The notes below the pieces were generated by a model. The model worked only from the letters and a program-made list of their open reading frames with translations. It did no database searches and was not told the DNA's origin. Shown here in pieces: positions 21,801 through 32,424 of a DNA stretch of 64,000 nt. Numbering within the stretch: position 1 is the stretch's first letter; each line of letters begins with the position of its first letter. Source of the stretch: Choristoneura fumiferana (taxonomy: Eukaryota > Arthropoda > Insecta > Lepidoptera > Tortricidae); NCBI RefSeq assembly GCF_025370935.1, contig NC_133494.1, positions 2,253,703-2,317,702 of the forward strand, in the 5' to 3' direction. The position numbers were made by a program, and so were the translations under genes.

Positions 21801-24207
21801 AGGGCTACAAATTAGTCCGAAACATATCGAGCTAAACTATATTTAAGACGTGAGTTATTCGTTACAATATCATTTCATATGAGTGAGTCTCACGGTAGTT
21901 TCATGTTCTAAAGTGATGTTTGTTTTTTGTATGTTTCGCTTTCACGCCTTAAATATTCAGTGTTAAGTGTTTTCTAGATTTTTTATTAATTTATACAGAT
22001 TAAAAATTATAAAAAAACTAGCTTTTACCCGCGGCTTCGCACGCGTAAACTATTCGGTCTGGTAGTTGCAATTGAAATTTTCGGGATTTTATAAAATTCC
22101 CTGGAAATTTTCCAAAATTATATCGTGGCCTTCATTGAGGTGTGTTGTGAATAACTGTACAAAATTGTAGACTCTAAACCCAGTGCTAAAATTACAAAAT
22201 TTTTCCTTATCCAAATTCAAATTCATATCATTTATTCAGTAAATAGGCCGCAATGGGCACTTTTACACGTCATTTTTTAAATACCAGCACTTTCGGAAAG
22301 ACCATCATTGCCAAGAAGAATGCGCCGCAAGAAGCTTGGCAGAAAGTAATTTTTTCAATATAAAATAATTACAAATAAAATACTTAAAAACTACAGTAAG
22401 TATACAATTAAAGAAAAAATTACAAAATAAAAATAACAATAATACACGGATGTATGGGTCCTTAGTTACAAAACTATCCCGTGGAAATATCGGGATAAAA
22501 AGTAGCGTATGTGTTATTCCAGACGTCCGGCTACCTACATACCAAATTTCATGCCTCTAAGCCCAGCGGTTGTTATTTCGAGATTTTTATCCCTATTCCG
22601 TGGGAATATCGGAAAAAAGTAAGCCTATGTGTTATTCAGAGGTCCAGCTACCTACATACCAAATTTCATGGCTCTAAGCCCAGTGGTTGTTATTTCGAGA
22701 TTTTATCCTAGTTATCCCGTAGGAATATCGGGTCAAAAGTCACTTAAGTTGTTATTCCAGATGTTCAGTTACCTACATACCAAATTTCATGACTCTAAGC
22801 CCAGCGGTTGTTATTTCGAGATTTTATCCCTATCCCGTGGGAATATCGGAATAAAAAGTAGCCTATGTGTTATTCCAGAGGTCCAGCTACCTACATACTA
22901 AATTTCATGACTCTAAGCCTAGCGGTTGTTATTTCGAGATTTTATCCCTATCCCGTGGAATATCGGGATAAAAAAGTATCCTATGTTTTAATCCAGGTTA
23001 TAAACTAACTTTCCGCCAAATTCATCCAATCCGTCTAGCCGTTTAAGCGTGAAAAAGTAACAAACATACTCACTCACTCACTCACTCACTCACAAACTTT
23101 CACATTTATAATATTAGTAGGATATATAGAAACTTTTTTGTTTGTGGCTATTTGCTGTGACCTAATTGCCTTGGTCTTAGACGGAGATTTTACTTTATGC
23201 ACTAAAGCATAAAAAAGTCATTTTATGACGCCTAGATCCAGCATAAACACGAACTTTATCAGAATGAGAAGTAAAAAAAATATTAAGGCACTCGCGTGCA
23301 TGCGATAAAAATGAGGTATCCTATGAATATCAATTTGATCTTGGAGACACAATCGTTGACATAAGTATACAATTTTGCTTACAAGAACTTTTTTTCAGGC
23401 CTAGAGCCGATGTTCGAGTCTCCAAACTACGAAATAGCTTTCACAGCGGAGTTTTTCGCCGTATTTCTCTCAGTATATGCTCCAGCCAACATCACAGGAC
23501 TTCTCATCATCATGGTCGGCTATACTGAAGCACAGATGCTGGCTCTGAGTCAGGAGTTACTTCATCTCTGGAATGACGCCCAAAATAACTACCAGCGTAC
23601 GCTTCAACATGCAAAGTTACCGACTGGAACCTGCAGTAGGATATCTAGCCTCCTCACTTCAGAACCTAAACAATTCAACGATCCAGCTTTAAAAAAGAAA
23701 TCAAGCGTAACTTCTGTCATTTTTGTTACAGAGCATAAGGACAAAACGATTAATGACTTTATTAAACAGCGTTTAGTGAGTATAATGAAAATGCATGCAA
23801 TTAATATAAATCTTATTAAAACAGTTGAAAACATATTTCAAAGCGCGATTGCCATAGAGTTTTGTTTACTCTCTGGAGGGCTCATAGCAGAGTTGTTGGG
23901 CGGTTTAGAAAACACGTATGTTCAAGTGCCATTTGCTTTGGTACAAGTGGCTATGGATTGTATAACAGGGCAGAAACTAGTAGATGCTAACACGATGTTT
24001 GTTGAAGCCATTTACGACTGTAAGTGGGAAAACTTTGGCGTGAGCAATATGAAGTTGGTAGCGGTCATGCTCCAGAATGCACAGAAGACTATGAAGTTAT
24101 CCGCGGGTGGTGTTAATAATTTGAACTATTCAACCCTTATGTCTGTGATCAGATCTATTTATTCAGCTTACACCGCTCTTCGATCAACTATGAATAAACA
24201 CAATTAA
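18851..24207 (+). CDS. Odorant receptor OR-B (7tm_6 family), four exons, complete
   Basis: Exons are 18851-18965, 20356-20545, 21240-21457 and 23399-24207, with intron phases 1, 2, 1, giving 443 residues. Splice borders are the same as in OR-A. Compared with OR-A I count nine base changes and one extra CAA codon. The protein differences are Ala to Glu in the exon 2 loop, Lys to Arg after TM3, an inserted Gln and Asn to Lys in the long loop after TM4, and Ala to Val soon after. All motifs of the family C-terminus are intact. Intron 3 is 1.1 kb longer because of a Helitron. It may be a true recent tandem duplicate or the second haplotype of OR-A. The 100-N gap upstream makes the second reading quite likely. 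Confidence 0.88.
19133..19542. mobile_element. MITE in OR-B intron 1
   Basis: It is the counterpart of 7432-7868, with the same GGACATAATGAGGGCTA and TAGCCCTCATTGTCC ends and several small internal deletions. Confidence 0.65.
21613..21870. mobile_element. Hairpin MITE in OR-B intron 3
   Basis: It is the counterpart of 10009-10261, with inverted arms ATATTGTAACGGATAACTCA and TGAGTTATTCGTTACAATAT. It lies upstream of the Helitron in the same intron. Confidence 0.75.
22018..23122 (-). mobile_element. Lep1-type non-autonomous Helitron in OR-B intron 3
   Basis: On the minus strand it begins TCCTACTAATATTATAAATG and ends AAAAGCTAG, flanked by A and T. These are the Helitron rules: 5' TC, 3' CTRR, A-T target, no duplication. 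Inside are four to five tandem copies of a unit of about 130 bp with CCCGTGGGAATATCGG and 'caaatttcatgactctaa', and an ACTC tetramer run near 23070. No Rep/helicase is encoded, so it depends on another element. OR-A has the uninterrupted site near 10414. Confidence 0.88.
22205..22440 (-). repeat. Retroelement 3'-end-like repeat nested in the Helitron
   Basis: The block starts AAATTCAAATTCATATCA and contains 'ccgcaatgggcac' and 'gcgccgcaagaagcttgg', a common lepidopteran repeat. It interrupts the Helitron's own repeat pattern, so it either inserted later or was carried along. Confidence 0.45.
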
Positions 24208-25127
24208 ACGAATTTAAATTGAAGATATGTATTGATGTTTGCTTTATCTTTTTTATCTTCAGAAACTTCTCTGCTTCAAATACGCATTTTAGAAATATGT
24301 CCAAAGGAAAGGAAGACATCTTAATTTTTCGCTAGACGATCGAAACATTAATTTAAGTTTGTGTAAATTATAAAAATAGAAAATTTTAATTCTAGTAGGT
24401 ATTTTAGGCAGATATGCAGGATATCTTACTTTTTAATTAGATTATAATTTCATATCCAACAATTGTGGCTATACCCTACCGGGGTGCATAAATATTTTAA
24501 GTTCTAGAATAAGTCTTATGTACTTTATGTTTTTGCCAAATAAATGAATACTGAATACTGAACAATTAAAATTGATGAGCTATTCAGCTCCCGATGAAAT
24601 TGCAAAACATTCTAAAACGGACGCCTTTACCGAAGAAGGTCATTATAACTTTCAGTACACTACGGCACAATAATAGCTGTTTTTTTGGTAAAAGACTACA
24701 GAAAATACATACATACTTAGAGGAGCTGTTGAAATATAGGTTTTTAATGAATGTGTAGTGTATTTAACCAGGCAGAAACGTATTGATGCTAATGCAGCGT
24801 TGGCTGAGCCAATTTATAGTCAAAGTCAAAGTCAAAATATCTTTATTCAATTTAGGCTATAACAAGCACTTATGAATGTCAAAAAAAAACTACCACCGGT
24901 TCGGAAAAGCCTCTGTTGAGAAGAATCCGGCAAGAAACTCAACGAGGTATATTTTTTAAACAGATTTACATATTATTAAATGATTTCTATACATCACAAG
25001 TATTTAACACAACTTTATTTTTAACACAGTAGGTTCGCTATTTGAAGGGATCGCCAATGCGGATCGAAACTATTTCCAAATATATATTAGTAGGTAAATA
25101 ATTATTATTGATAGAGCTTGAGTACGA
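24208..25127. other. OR-B 3' flank
   Basis: It matches 11498-12551 apart from missing about 150 bp near 24455. It keeps the GAATACTGAATACTGAA tail (about 24545-24562) and the AGTCAAAGTCAAAATATC repeat (24826-24960). Confidence 0.5.
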
Positions 25128-25238
25128 AAGTTGGCTATGGAATATATCGTCATGCTGCAGAACGTGGAAAAGACCATAGAGGTGTCGGAGGGAAATCAAA
25201 ATGTAGAACTTGCGTTCGTGATAAATTCTATTCATTAG
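25128..25238 (+). pseudogene. Odorant receptor 3' exon relic, unit 2
   Basis: It is the counterpart of 12552-12662, with 36 codons to TAG and two residue changes (His to Tyr, Pro to Ala). It keeps the MLQNVEKTIEVSEG block. Like the unit 1 copy it has no upstream exon sequence. Confidence 0.7.
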
Positions 25239-25946
25239 GCTTAAACTATTATGAACCAGAACAGCAAGAATAATTATGATGAACAATATCTGTAATGATT
25301 TATTATGAACAAGAGCCATTAATGCGATGATGAAGTTCTATATATTTTAATAAAGGCTTTCACATTACTTGTTGTTGTTTACTTATCACTAAATTCGTGC
25401 ACCTTATATCGTTAAAGATTACTTTAAACCGCTTGTTTTGTCATTTCACCGCAAACTCATATTTTATATAAAAAAACACGTCAAAGTTTCAAACTTTTCG
25501 TCGCTTCACTCACTTCCCTTTGGTTATTTTTTTAGCTTGAAAACTTCTTGATCCATGATCCATGGTCCCAAAAAAAAATGAGTTTGTGGTGAAATGACAA
25601 AACACGCCTCCATTCTTTTTTCATGTTCTCCAGCATATAACGAAACCAGTAATTAATTATCAGTTTTCTTGAACAAATCTCTCAACAGAAATTAGAAGGT
25701 TTGGTAAATTTTCAGTACTTTGAAGGACATTTTCTCCAAACAGGTTGAGTTTGGGCAGCTAAAAAAAAATATGTGTCCGTTATTTTAGACTACTCTATAA
25801 CATATATCAAAATAAATCAAATCGGAGTCGGACAGTTGGGTACCCTTCCTTGTTAGTCCGCTAACTAGCAGAAATAAAAAATGGCGGCAGCATAATATGC
25901 ATTAATAATACACCATTAATATTAATAGGGTATTAGTAGGACGAAT

Positions 25947-26188
25947 TCTACTATTATTATAAATGTGAAATTGTATGAGGGTTTGTTTGTTTCTTACTCC
26001 TTCACGCTAAAAAGGCTGCATGGATTTGTATAAAATTTGGTATGTAAACAGCTACTTAAAAGTACGAGTAGCACATAGGTTATATATACAACGTTAATGA
26101 ATTCCATGATACCTATTAGTTTTGAGAATTCATATGAGATTTTTAGCGATATTACAACTGCTAGACCAAGCTGCGGGTAAATGTTAGT
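25947..26188 (+). mobile_element. Lep1-type Helitron fragment, unit 2
   Basis: It is the counterpart of 13487-13727, with the same TCTACTATTATTATAAATG start and degraded GCTGCGGGTAAATG end. Confidence 0.6.
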
Positions 26189-27005
26189 ATCAAATACATA
26201 TTAATTAGTTACTTTTAAAATAGAGAGTAAGTAGTCATTTTTAATATACGAAATTTTTATTGAAAGCGCGGTTAAAACCTCTAATTAACTATTAAAAAGA
26301 CGTTAATTTGTACAATGTCAAAGCATGAGTCAATCGAAGATTTCCAACAAAAAAAGGTGGAATTACTTAGTGAAAAGTATTTCGTTTAATTTAGTTTTAG
26401 ATTTTTTAATGTTTCGAATTACTAGGTATACAATGTGTGTTTCTCGATTTCCGTTAACTTCGACAGACCAAATCGAATAAAGCATCACACATTATTAAAG
26501 GTTAAATTACAAAATTCACAAACTTGATGAGTGCCATTGACTCACTCTTTTAACCTTCTTTTGCTAAATATGTATGAATTAACGACACTTCCGTTACGGG
26601 CTTTTAAAAGCGTCCTAGATTAAGAACTTTTAGGACCTAACTACATACGCTAGCTGGCGCGGGTACACGGGGCACGGGAACAGTTAGCGCTGCCACAAAA
26701 TAAATAATTATGGCCACAAAACAGATAGGTACAGAAATCAATCTACATACAAAGTGCGCTCGAGCAATCATTATCACGGACACGATATCTCGGACCGGTT
26801 GGGACCAGTGCGAGCGCGAGTGCCATCCGCTTGAGACACGCGTCTGTGAACTTTTTTGTGCAATAATGGGGAATGCGAATTTATTACACTTTAAATATAA
26901 TAATCTGCATTTCGCCAATGTCCAAATCGTCGCAAGATATTTTCTGTGACAACCATATCGAAAGCACAAATTGAGACATGGATGCACAGAAACTAGAAAA
27001 GAGAT

Positions 27006-27078
27006 TCAGCACTGGGAATCGAACCCAGGTCCTCAGCATTCCGTGCTGCGTGCTATAACCCCTACACCACTACTGGAC
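27006..27078 (-). repeat. tRNA-derived SINE head, unit 2
   Basis: It has the same A-box-like and B-box-like sequences as 14584-14652 and again abuts the orphan OR exon. Confidence 0.6.
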
Positions 27079-27090
27079 AACAAGAGTTGG

Positions 27091-27210
27091 AAATATTTGA
27101 AAATATTAGAAAGTTTGGGTGGAAGCATCACGACCTGTCCACAATCCTGTGGAACATCGCTTTCATGTTGCGCCTGCTCACGTTGAACGTGGATGGTCGC
27201 CACAAGAAAC
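27091..27210 (+). pseudogene. Orphan odorant receptor first exon, unit 2
   Basis: It matches 14670-14788 but is more decayed. The possible start ATG is now ATA, and a one-base deletion in the A run after it shifts the frame relative to unit 1. The body (FGWKHHDL, MLRLLTLNVDGR) and the donor C|GTTAGT are kept. No ORF from a local ATG can produce the family N-terminus. Confidence 0.75.
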
Positions 27211-27989
27211 GTTAGTAGGTATATCATCATACACTTAAACTAGTTTAGGTACTAATTTCATTTGGAACTCGAAAAATATAGTTTTTTTTTCTTTCTCATT
27301 TGAATCTTCAGGTAAACGAAGAAATCGACGAGTCCCGAGCGACATTAACATTCAAGTTCAACCCTCGACAAGACAGTTAATAGATTCCTATTTTTATACT
27401 TTCTACCCGACTGCCTGAAGAAGGGCTTGGAAGGGATGGGAGGGGATGTTTTTCTAGCATATATATTGCAGACTGAGATCTATTTTTTTGATCGCCTAAA
27501 CGGCAGAACTAGGGCTGAACGGTTATCAACGTGTGGGCTATCATTAAATTTGTCAAAACTGTCGGAGTAGCATAGAGTATAAAATATATATATGTAGAAT
27601 TATGAGTATGGTCCTTGTATGGTCATTACTGTGTGGTTTTATTAAGGATTGGCATTATAGCACTTACGAAACGCCAGTGTTGCCATGCGTGGCGCGCTGA
27701 CAGAGCCTGAGATCTGGACGCGGAAAAGCGATCGTCAATTGTCAGTTTGTAAAGAAGTCTGGCCCGAGTCGACAGTCTCAGGAACTGTTACGCGTTTCTT
27801 TTATTAATATCAAATCAAATATAAAAAAACTATAGTACTAAAATAATATGTTTAAATAATACAAACGTACAAACACATACACACTTTCGCATTTATAATA
27901 TTAGTATGGATGGATACCAGCGTTGTCTTACTATACTATCTCATTGCGCATGATGCGGAATAATCACATAGACTTCACTTGCAAAAGAG

Positions 27990-28250
27990 TCTTTTTTATT
28001 TGACTGGATGGCAAACGAGCAAGTGGGTCTCCTGATGGTAAGAGATCACCACCGCCCATAAACATCTGCAACACCTGGGGTATTGCAGATGCTTTGCCAA
28101 CCTCTAGGTTGCGCTAGGGCCTCTAGGCCTGAAATGGGCCAGTAACTCCACGCCGAAATACTACAGTGCAAGCACTGCTGCTTCACGGCAGGATTAGCGA
28201 GCAAGATGGTGGTAGCAATCCGGGCGGACCTTGCACAAGGTCCTAGCACC
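27990..28250 (+). repeat. Dispersed repeat ('GCAAACGAGCAAG' family), unit 2
   Basis: It is the counterpart of 15750-16031 with about 25 bp missing before the ACTCCACGCCGAAATAC block. Upstream, 27590-27810 differs completely from unit 1 (15170-15570), an old insertion or replacement in one copy. Confidence 0.65.
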
Positions 28251-28339
28251 TGCTGTCACGACTCGATGTTAATTCTTGCACCAAGTAGTTAATCAAAAAT
28301 AAATAGTTTGAAAGCAAATTGTTTCTTTTCCTCCTTCCA

Positions 28340-28530
28340 CCCTCGAAAGTCCTCGAGTGGCGACCGCGAACTGGAAGACGAAGCGTTGGCAGGCCTCCCA
28401 CCAGGTGGACTGACGACATCGTGAGAGTTATGGGAAACCGGTGGATGCACGTGGCGAGTTGTCGTTCATTATAGCGTTGTTCAGCAGTGGACGTCTTCCG
28501 GCTGATGATGATGATGATGAATCTGTTTCT
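28340..28530 (+). mobile_element. RTE-like 3' coding end, decayed, unit 2
   Basis: It is the counterpart of 16105-16300, ending GTTCAGCAGTGGACGTC and a longer (GAT)n/(ATG)n tail. Confidence 0.6.
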
Positions 28531-28531
28531 A

Positions 28532-29527
28532 GGCCCAGCACACATGGTGAAACGCAACTGCAACTTCTAGGTACTTTTCAGTTTCATTTGAGTTTATGCC
28601 ATAGACTCCTTTGGATTATTCGGAACTCATTCTTTTTTGCACGAACTATGAGTCCATCCATGCCACGTCTATAGCACAGAGTACTTTTTTCTTTTTTTTT
28701 TTTAATGCCACGTCAATAATTGTATTATTGGCAAAGGCAATAGGCCTATACAGACGTGCATATTATTCTCTTTTTTCTTTTATTTATATTTTGTGTAGTT
28801 AAGGTATATTTTTATGTTGTAAATTACTAGTTTTGTGTATTGTAAAAAAATGTTTTAGTTGTCGAGTTCACTGCTGTTGTGTTCTTTTAACTCTTAAATG
28901 GTTCCAACGGAAGACCAGCGTCGGCCGCAAGGTTGACATCATGCTGAGTTGGGACCATTTCGTGACAAAATTTATTTCCTTTTTTCTTTTTCTTTTATTT
29001 GTAAAAATTTCACGAATAAATGTTTTTCTTTCTTTCTTTCTTTCTTTCTGAGAGACCACACATGACGCAACCAGTTTGAAACCGGTTTGAAACATGTTGC
29101 TGAACTGATTTCAGTTCAAATTCAAATGGCGGCAAAAATCGGCGTGCAGGAAACTCGTGTTTGCGTTTCATCGGCTGACGACGGCTGACGACGAAGATTA
29201 AACAATCCATGAATTTTCTATCAGTTTCTTTTAACTCTTTGGCAGCCACAAACATACGGCAGTTGATATTCTTTTCAATGTAGGGATGTATCCACACACT
29301 TCTTCGTTTACGCCATCTTTGTCGAAGATACAAATACAGAAACATAAGTAACTCTTCATCACTTGAACCAGACATTTTGTAGACGTCTGCTCTCAAAACA
29401 GAAATGATTGTGAATAATTTTATCACATTGTGGTTGCGGCATGTGTGGAAAAAAATTGAAACTGGTTTCAAACCAATAATTTCAAAAGGGTTTCGTTGCA
29501 GTGGCGTTTCACCGTGTGTGCTGGCCC
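28532..29527 (-). mobile_element. PIF/Harbinger element, unit 2, with an inserted element
   Basis: It has the same terminal inverted repeats and transposase N-terminal fragment (DEELLMFLYLYL, WIHPYIEKN) as 16315-16898. It is longer because of the insertion at 28613-29049. No DDE domain is present. Confidence 0.7.
28613..29049 (+). mobile_element. Insertion with (TTTC)n tail, only in unit 2
   Basis: It is absent from unit 1, where 'ctccttt' joins 'gagagaccac' directly. It ends in 'cacgaataaatg' and a TTTC run. The end near 40216-40260, read in reverse, has the same 'cacgaataaatg' plus (TTTC)n, so this is a dispersed family, probably retroposed. Confidence 0.6.
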
Positions 29528-29589
29528 TTATTGTTAAGTATTGAATTTTCTGCTACATCTGGGAGTGGACCTTGCGCGGGACAAAGGCC

Positions 29590-29800
29590 CCCGACGCAGA
29601 AACACGGGTCTTGTGAGTTTGACCTCAATGTCTGTCTGACTGTGTGACATCGGAACTCTTAAACGGTTGAACCGATTTCAATGCAATTTTTGACGAGAAA
29701 GATAGTTTGTTGCGGTGGTTCTTCGCTGTATTTCATTAAAATTGGTTCAGCCGTTTTTAAAATATTTAACTTATTTACGAAATTTTTATTTAATAAGTAA
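29590..29800 (+). repeat. Dispersed repeat ('CCCCGACGCAGAAA' family), unit 2
   Basis: It is the counterpart of 16950-17150, with the same order of blocks and a few substitutions. Confidence 0.6.
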
Positions 29801-29864
29801 TTACATACAAAATATCCATAGGACTAAAACTACTATTAAATTAACTACTATTATTTAATTAACA

Positions 29865-30225
29865 AAAACTAAAACTTTGATTAAAAAAGAGAGTTGGGCC
29901 TCGTGGCATGGTGCCCATCACGCAGGCAGCATTCCCACGTTGAACTGCGATTTAGATTCTTTGCGCGAGAAAGCTGCCGGCGCGAGGGTTGCCTGTTGCC
30001 TCCCTTAACCTACTGCTGAGCTCCCTGTGTAGCTGCAGCGCACCCTTACCCCAAGGACCTAGAGTCTCGACGCCGAAAGCAAAGAAATGATATTGGGCGC
30101 CGAAACAGCTATATTTTGTGACCTTGAGGCGTTCCCAGGCGTCTGCCGCCGCCCCCGCACATTTGGTAGTTGCTGGTAGGGAGGACGCCGCCAGGGTATC
30201 TATACAGGTAGCGTCCCACACCAGC
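29865..30225 (-). mobile_element. Reverse-transcriptase ORF C-terminal fragment, unit 2
   Basis: It has the same peptide fragments (VETLGPWGKGAL, AGSFLAQRI, then a stop) as 17235-17595. Both copies share the stop, so the element was dead before the copies diverged. Confidence 0.65.
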
Positions 30226-30387
30226 GCACTTATTTAAGTTGGTGAGTTTATTATTCTAATATTATACAAAATAGTGCAAAGTGCCAGCGGGATACAGCAC
30301 GGAAACAGATAGTGCTACTTCGAAGGGATTCAAGTTATCCTTAAAGCATCTGAGTGATATGACCAACCTTCCTTTTTTGGAGTTTAG

Positions 30388-30518
30388 GTACAGTCAAGGG
30401 CAAAGATATCGACACGGCCAAAGTTACAAAAATATGCACTTTATGCACTTAACATTAACACCGTGTATACATATTTTTGCAACTATGGCAGTGTCGATAT
30501 CTTTGCCCTTGACTGTAC
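30388..30518. mobile_element. Hairpin MITE
   Basis: The ends GTACAGTCAAGGGCAAAGAT and ATCTTTGCCCTTGACTGTAC are perfect inverted repeats. The pairing continues as ATCGACAC / GTGTCGAT. It is 131 bp and non-coding. Confidence 0.85.
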
Positions 30519-31025
30519 TCTAATAAAACCTACCCTCCTAAGTTCTTCCTAACGACAATGCTGGATCCATCACTAGGTCAAGATATTTTTCGCAATCCAT
30601 AATGAAACAAGACTGAGACTGATCCAAGATTTATGAATCGCTGTTTATATTTACACAATAAGTCCCGCCTTGATTGAAATACCTAATAATTATCATAGTT
30701 GTCGCAGTGGTGCAATAAAATTGCCTCATGCAATATTAAATTGATTATACCCTGTTAATTACTCTATAATCTCGTGATTATTTTAATAAAAAATGTGTTT
30801 TCGGCATCGGCGCAAGTCAAATGCGAGTATGGTTAAGAATCTAAAATGCAGGAGCTAAAGAGCTAGAGCCGAAAATAATTCCCACGCTAGCTCCGTCCCT
30901 CCTCACTCCTGCCACCCGCTTATGTTCCAATAACTATATTCATAAAAAGTAATCTAACGACTAAACAAAATGATTTATCTCAGTTGGCTGAATCCTGAAC
31001 TGTTGTCCTGAATTTTTAACTGCCC
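30519..31025. other. Intergenic DNA, nothing recognised
   Basis: AT-rich sequence without a convincing frame, repeat family or RNA gene that I can identify. Confidence 0.4.
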
Positions 31026-31262
31026 GCGAATGAGTTTTTTTTATCAAATCAAAAAGCTGGAAAACGAGCATGCGGGTCACCTGATGGCAAGTGATCACCG
31101 CCGCCCATGGACACATACAGCATTATTAGGGCCTCCGGATCTCCCACTCACCTTACGAAGCACAGTAGCAAAACTACTACTTCACGCTGGTATTCTGTGG
31201 GAATGTGGTACAAACCCGGTCGAGCCGGCCCATTCGTACTACAGCCAGCAAGAGGTTACAGT
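31026..31262 (+). repeat. Divergent relative of the 'ACGAGCAAG' dispersed repeat
   Basis: It contains AACGAGCATGCGGGTCACC, 'tgatcaccgccgccca' and 'acttcacgctggtattctgtg', a second and older branch of the family at 3011-3294. The small frames here are repeat-derived. Confidence 0.5.
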
Positions 31263-31508
31263 AAGGCTCTACCACATCATGTTATGTTTTCTGAGAGCGT
31301 ATGTTACCTACTTATGAGTGCGTAGGTATGTATGCACCTTTGTCTATTTCTTTTGGTCCTCTCAGTAGCCTAAATAGCTGATCGTTTTCAACATGATTGA
31401 GGCAGCATTACATTTATCAAAACTGTCGGAGTGACTTAATAATTCAAAATAATGTCCGCAAAAACAAACCTAATTGAAGGGTCCACGGAAAGAACGTGTC
31501 ACCTAAGC

Positions 31509-31771
31509 ACCTTTTTTTCAAGTGAATCTCCTGATGGTAAGAGATCACCACCGCCCATAAACATCTGCAACACCAGGGGTATTGCAGATGCGTTGCCAAC
31601 CAAGAGGCCTAAGATGGGATACCTCACGTGCCAGTAATTTCACCGGCTGTCTTACTCTCCACGCCGAAACACAACAGTGCAAGCACTGCTGCTTCACGGC
31701 AGGATTAGCGAGCAAGATGGTGGTAGCAATCCGGGGTTGACCTGCTACCTAGAGAAGGTCCTACCACCTGC
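31509..31771 (+). repeat. Dispersed repeat ('GCAAACGAGCAAG' family), 5' truncated
   Basis: It runs from TCTCCTGATGGTAAGAGATC to 'gaaggtcctaccacctgca'. It closely matches 3040-3290, with a small rearrangement near the 3' end. Confidence 0.65.
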
Positions 31772-31911
31772 ATAACTTTTTGAGTTATAGCGGTTTGAAA
31801 GTTAGTCATCACCAACAATTACTATGGTAACCATTTCTTTAAAAGTTAAAATTATATATTTTACATTGTTTTCAGATTAATCTCAATTTTAAGAAAAGAT
31901 ATTAATATTAA

Positions 31912-32420
31912 GGGGCTACCCGAGGTTTTCATCGATTTTTGACAAGTTTTGAATCGTATCTCCTACTTTTGAACTACAGATAGAATTATAAGTCAAACGG
32001 CTATTGGTTCTCCAATCTATTATCTCCATTTTTGTCTACCGGATTTTGAAATAAATGAATTTTGAATTTGATTTTGTATGATTTTTTTAAACATTGTCTG
32101 AAAAAGCACTTATTTCGTAGCTATATTGACGTGAAAGATCTAACATACCTATACGAATTCTACATATTGGGTTCGTCTTTGACGTCTCTAAAAACTGGTC
32201 GAGGGTTTTTATTTGAAACTAACTAACACAAAAGCTATGGCCACAAAACCAGTTTTTAAAATTGTTCAACTTTGATGACAAATATCTCGTAAACAATGAA
32301 TTTTGAAGTAAATATGAGATACTATATTGCTTAAAGCCGTTGTTGTTAATATAATAAGCTAAAAAAATCATTAGAAAACTACTAAATTCAGATCGAAGGT
32401 CATTGGGGCATGGGATCGCC
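31912..32420. mobile_element. TTAA-flanked non-autonomous DNA element
   Basis: TTAA at 31908-31911 is followed by GGGGCTACCC, and GGGATCGCC is followed by TTAA at 32421-32424. The ends are imperfect inverted repeats and the TTAA duplication suits the piggyBac superfamily. No transposase is encoded. The class is an inference from the ends. Confidence 0.45.
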
Positions 32421-32424
32421 TTAA

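Larger units (their letters stand above)
18034..30345. repeat. Duplicated unit, copy 2 (contains OR-B)
   Basis: It matches 6312-17727 collinearly, starting with the very first base after the gap and ending near 'ggattcaagttatccttaa'. It is longer mainly because of a 1.1 kb Helitron in OR-B intron 3 and a 0.44 kb insertion in the Harbinger element. Confidence 0.9.

Noticed and set aside
22440..22985. CRISPR-like regular direct repeats
   Set aside because: The genome is eukaryotic and the units are contiguous tandem copies inside a Helitron, without unique spacers.
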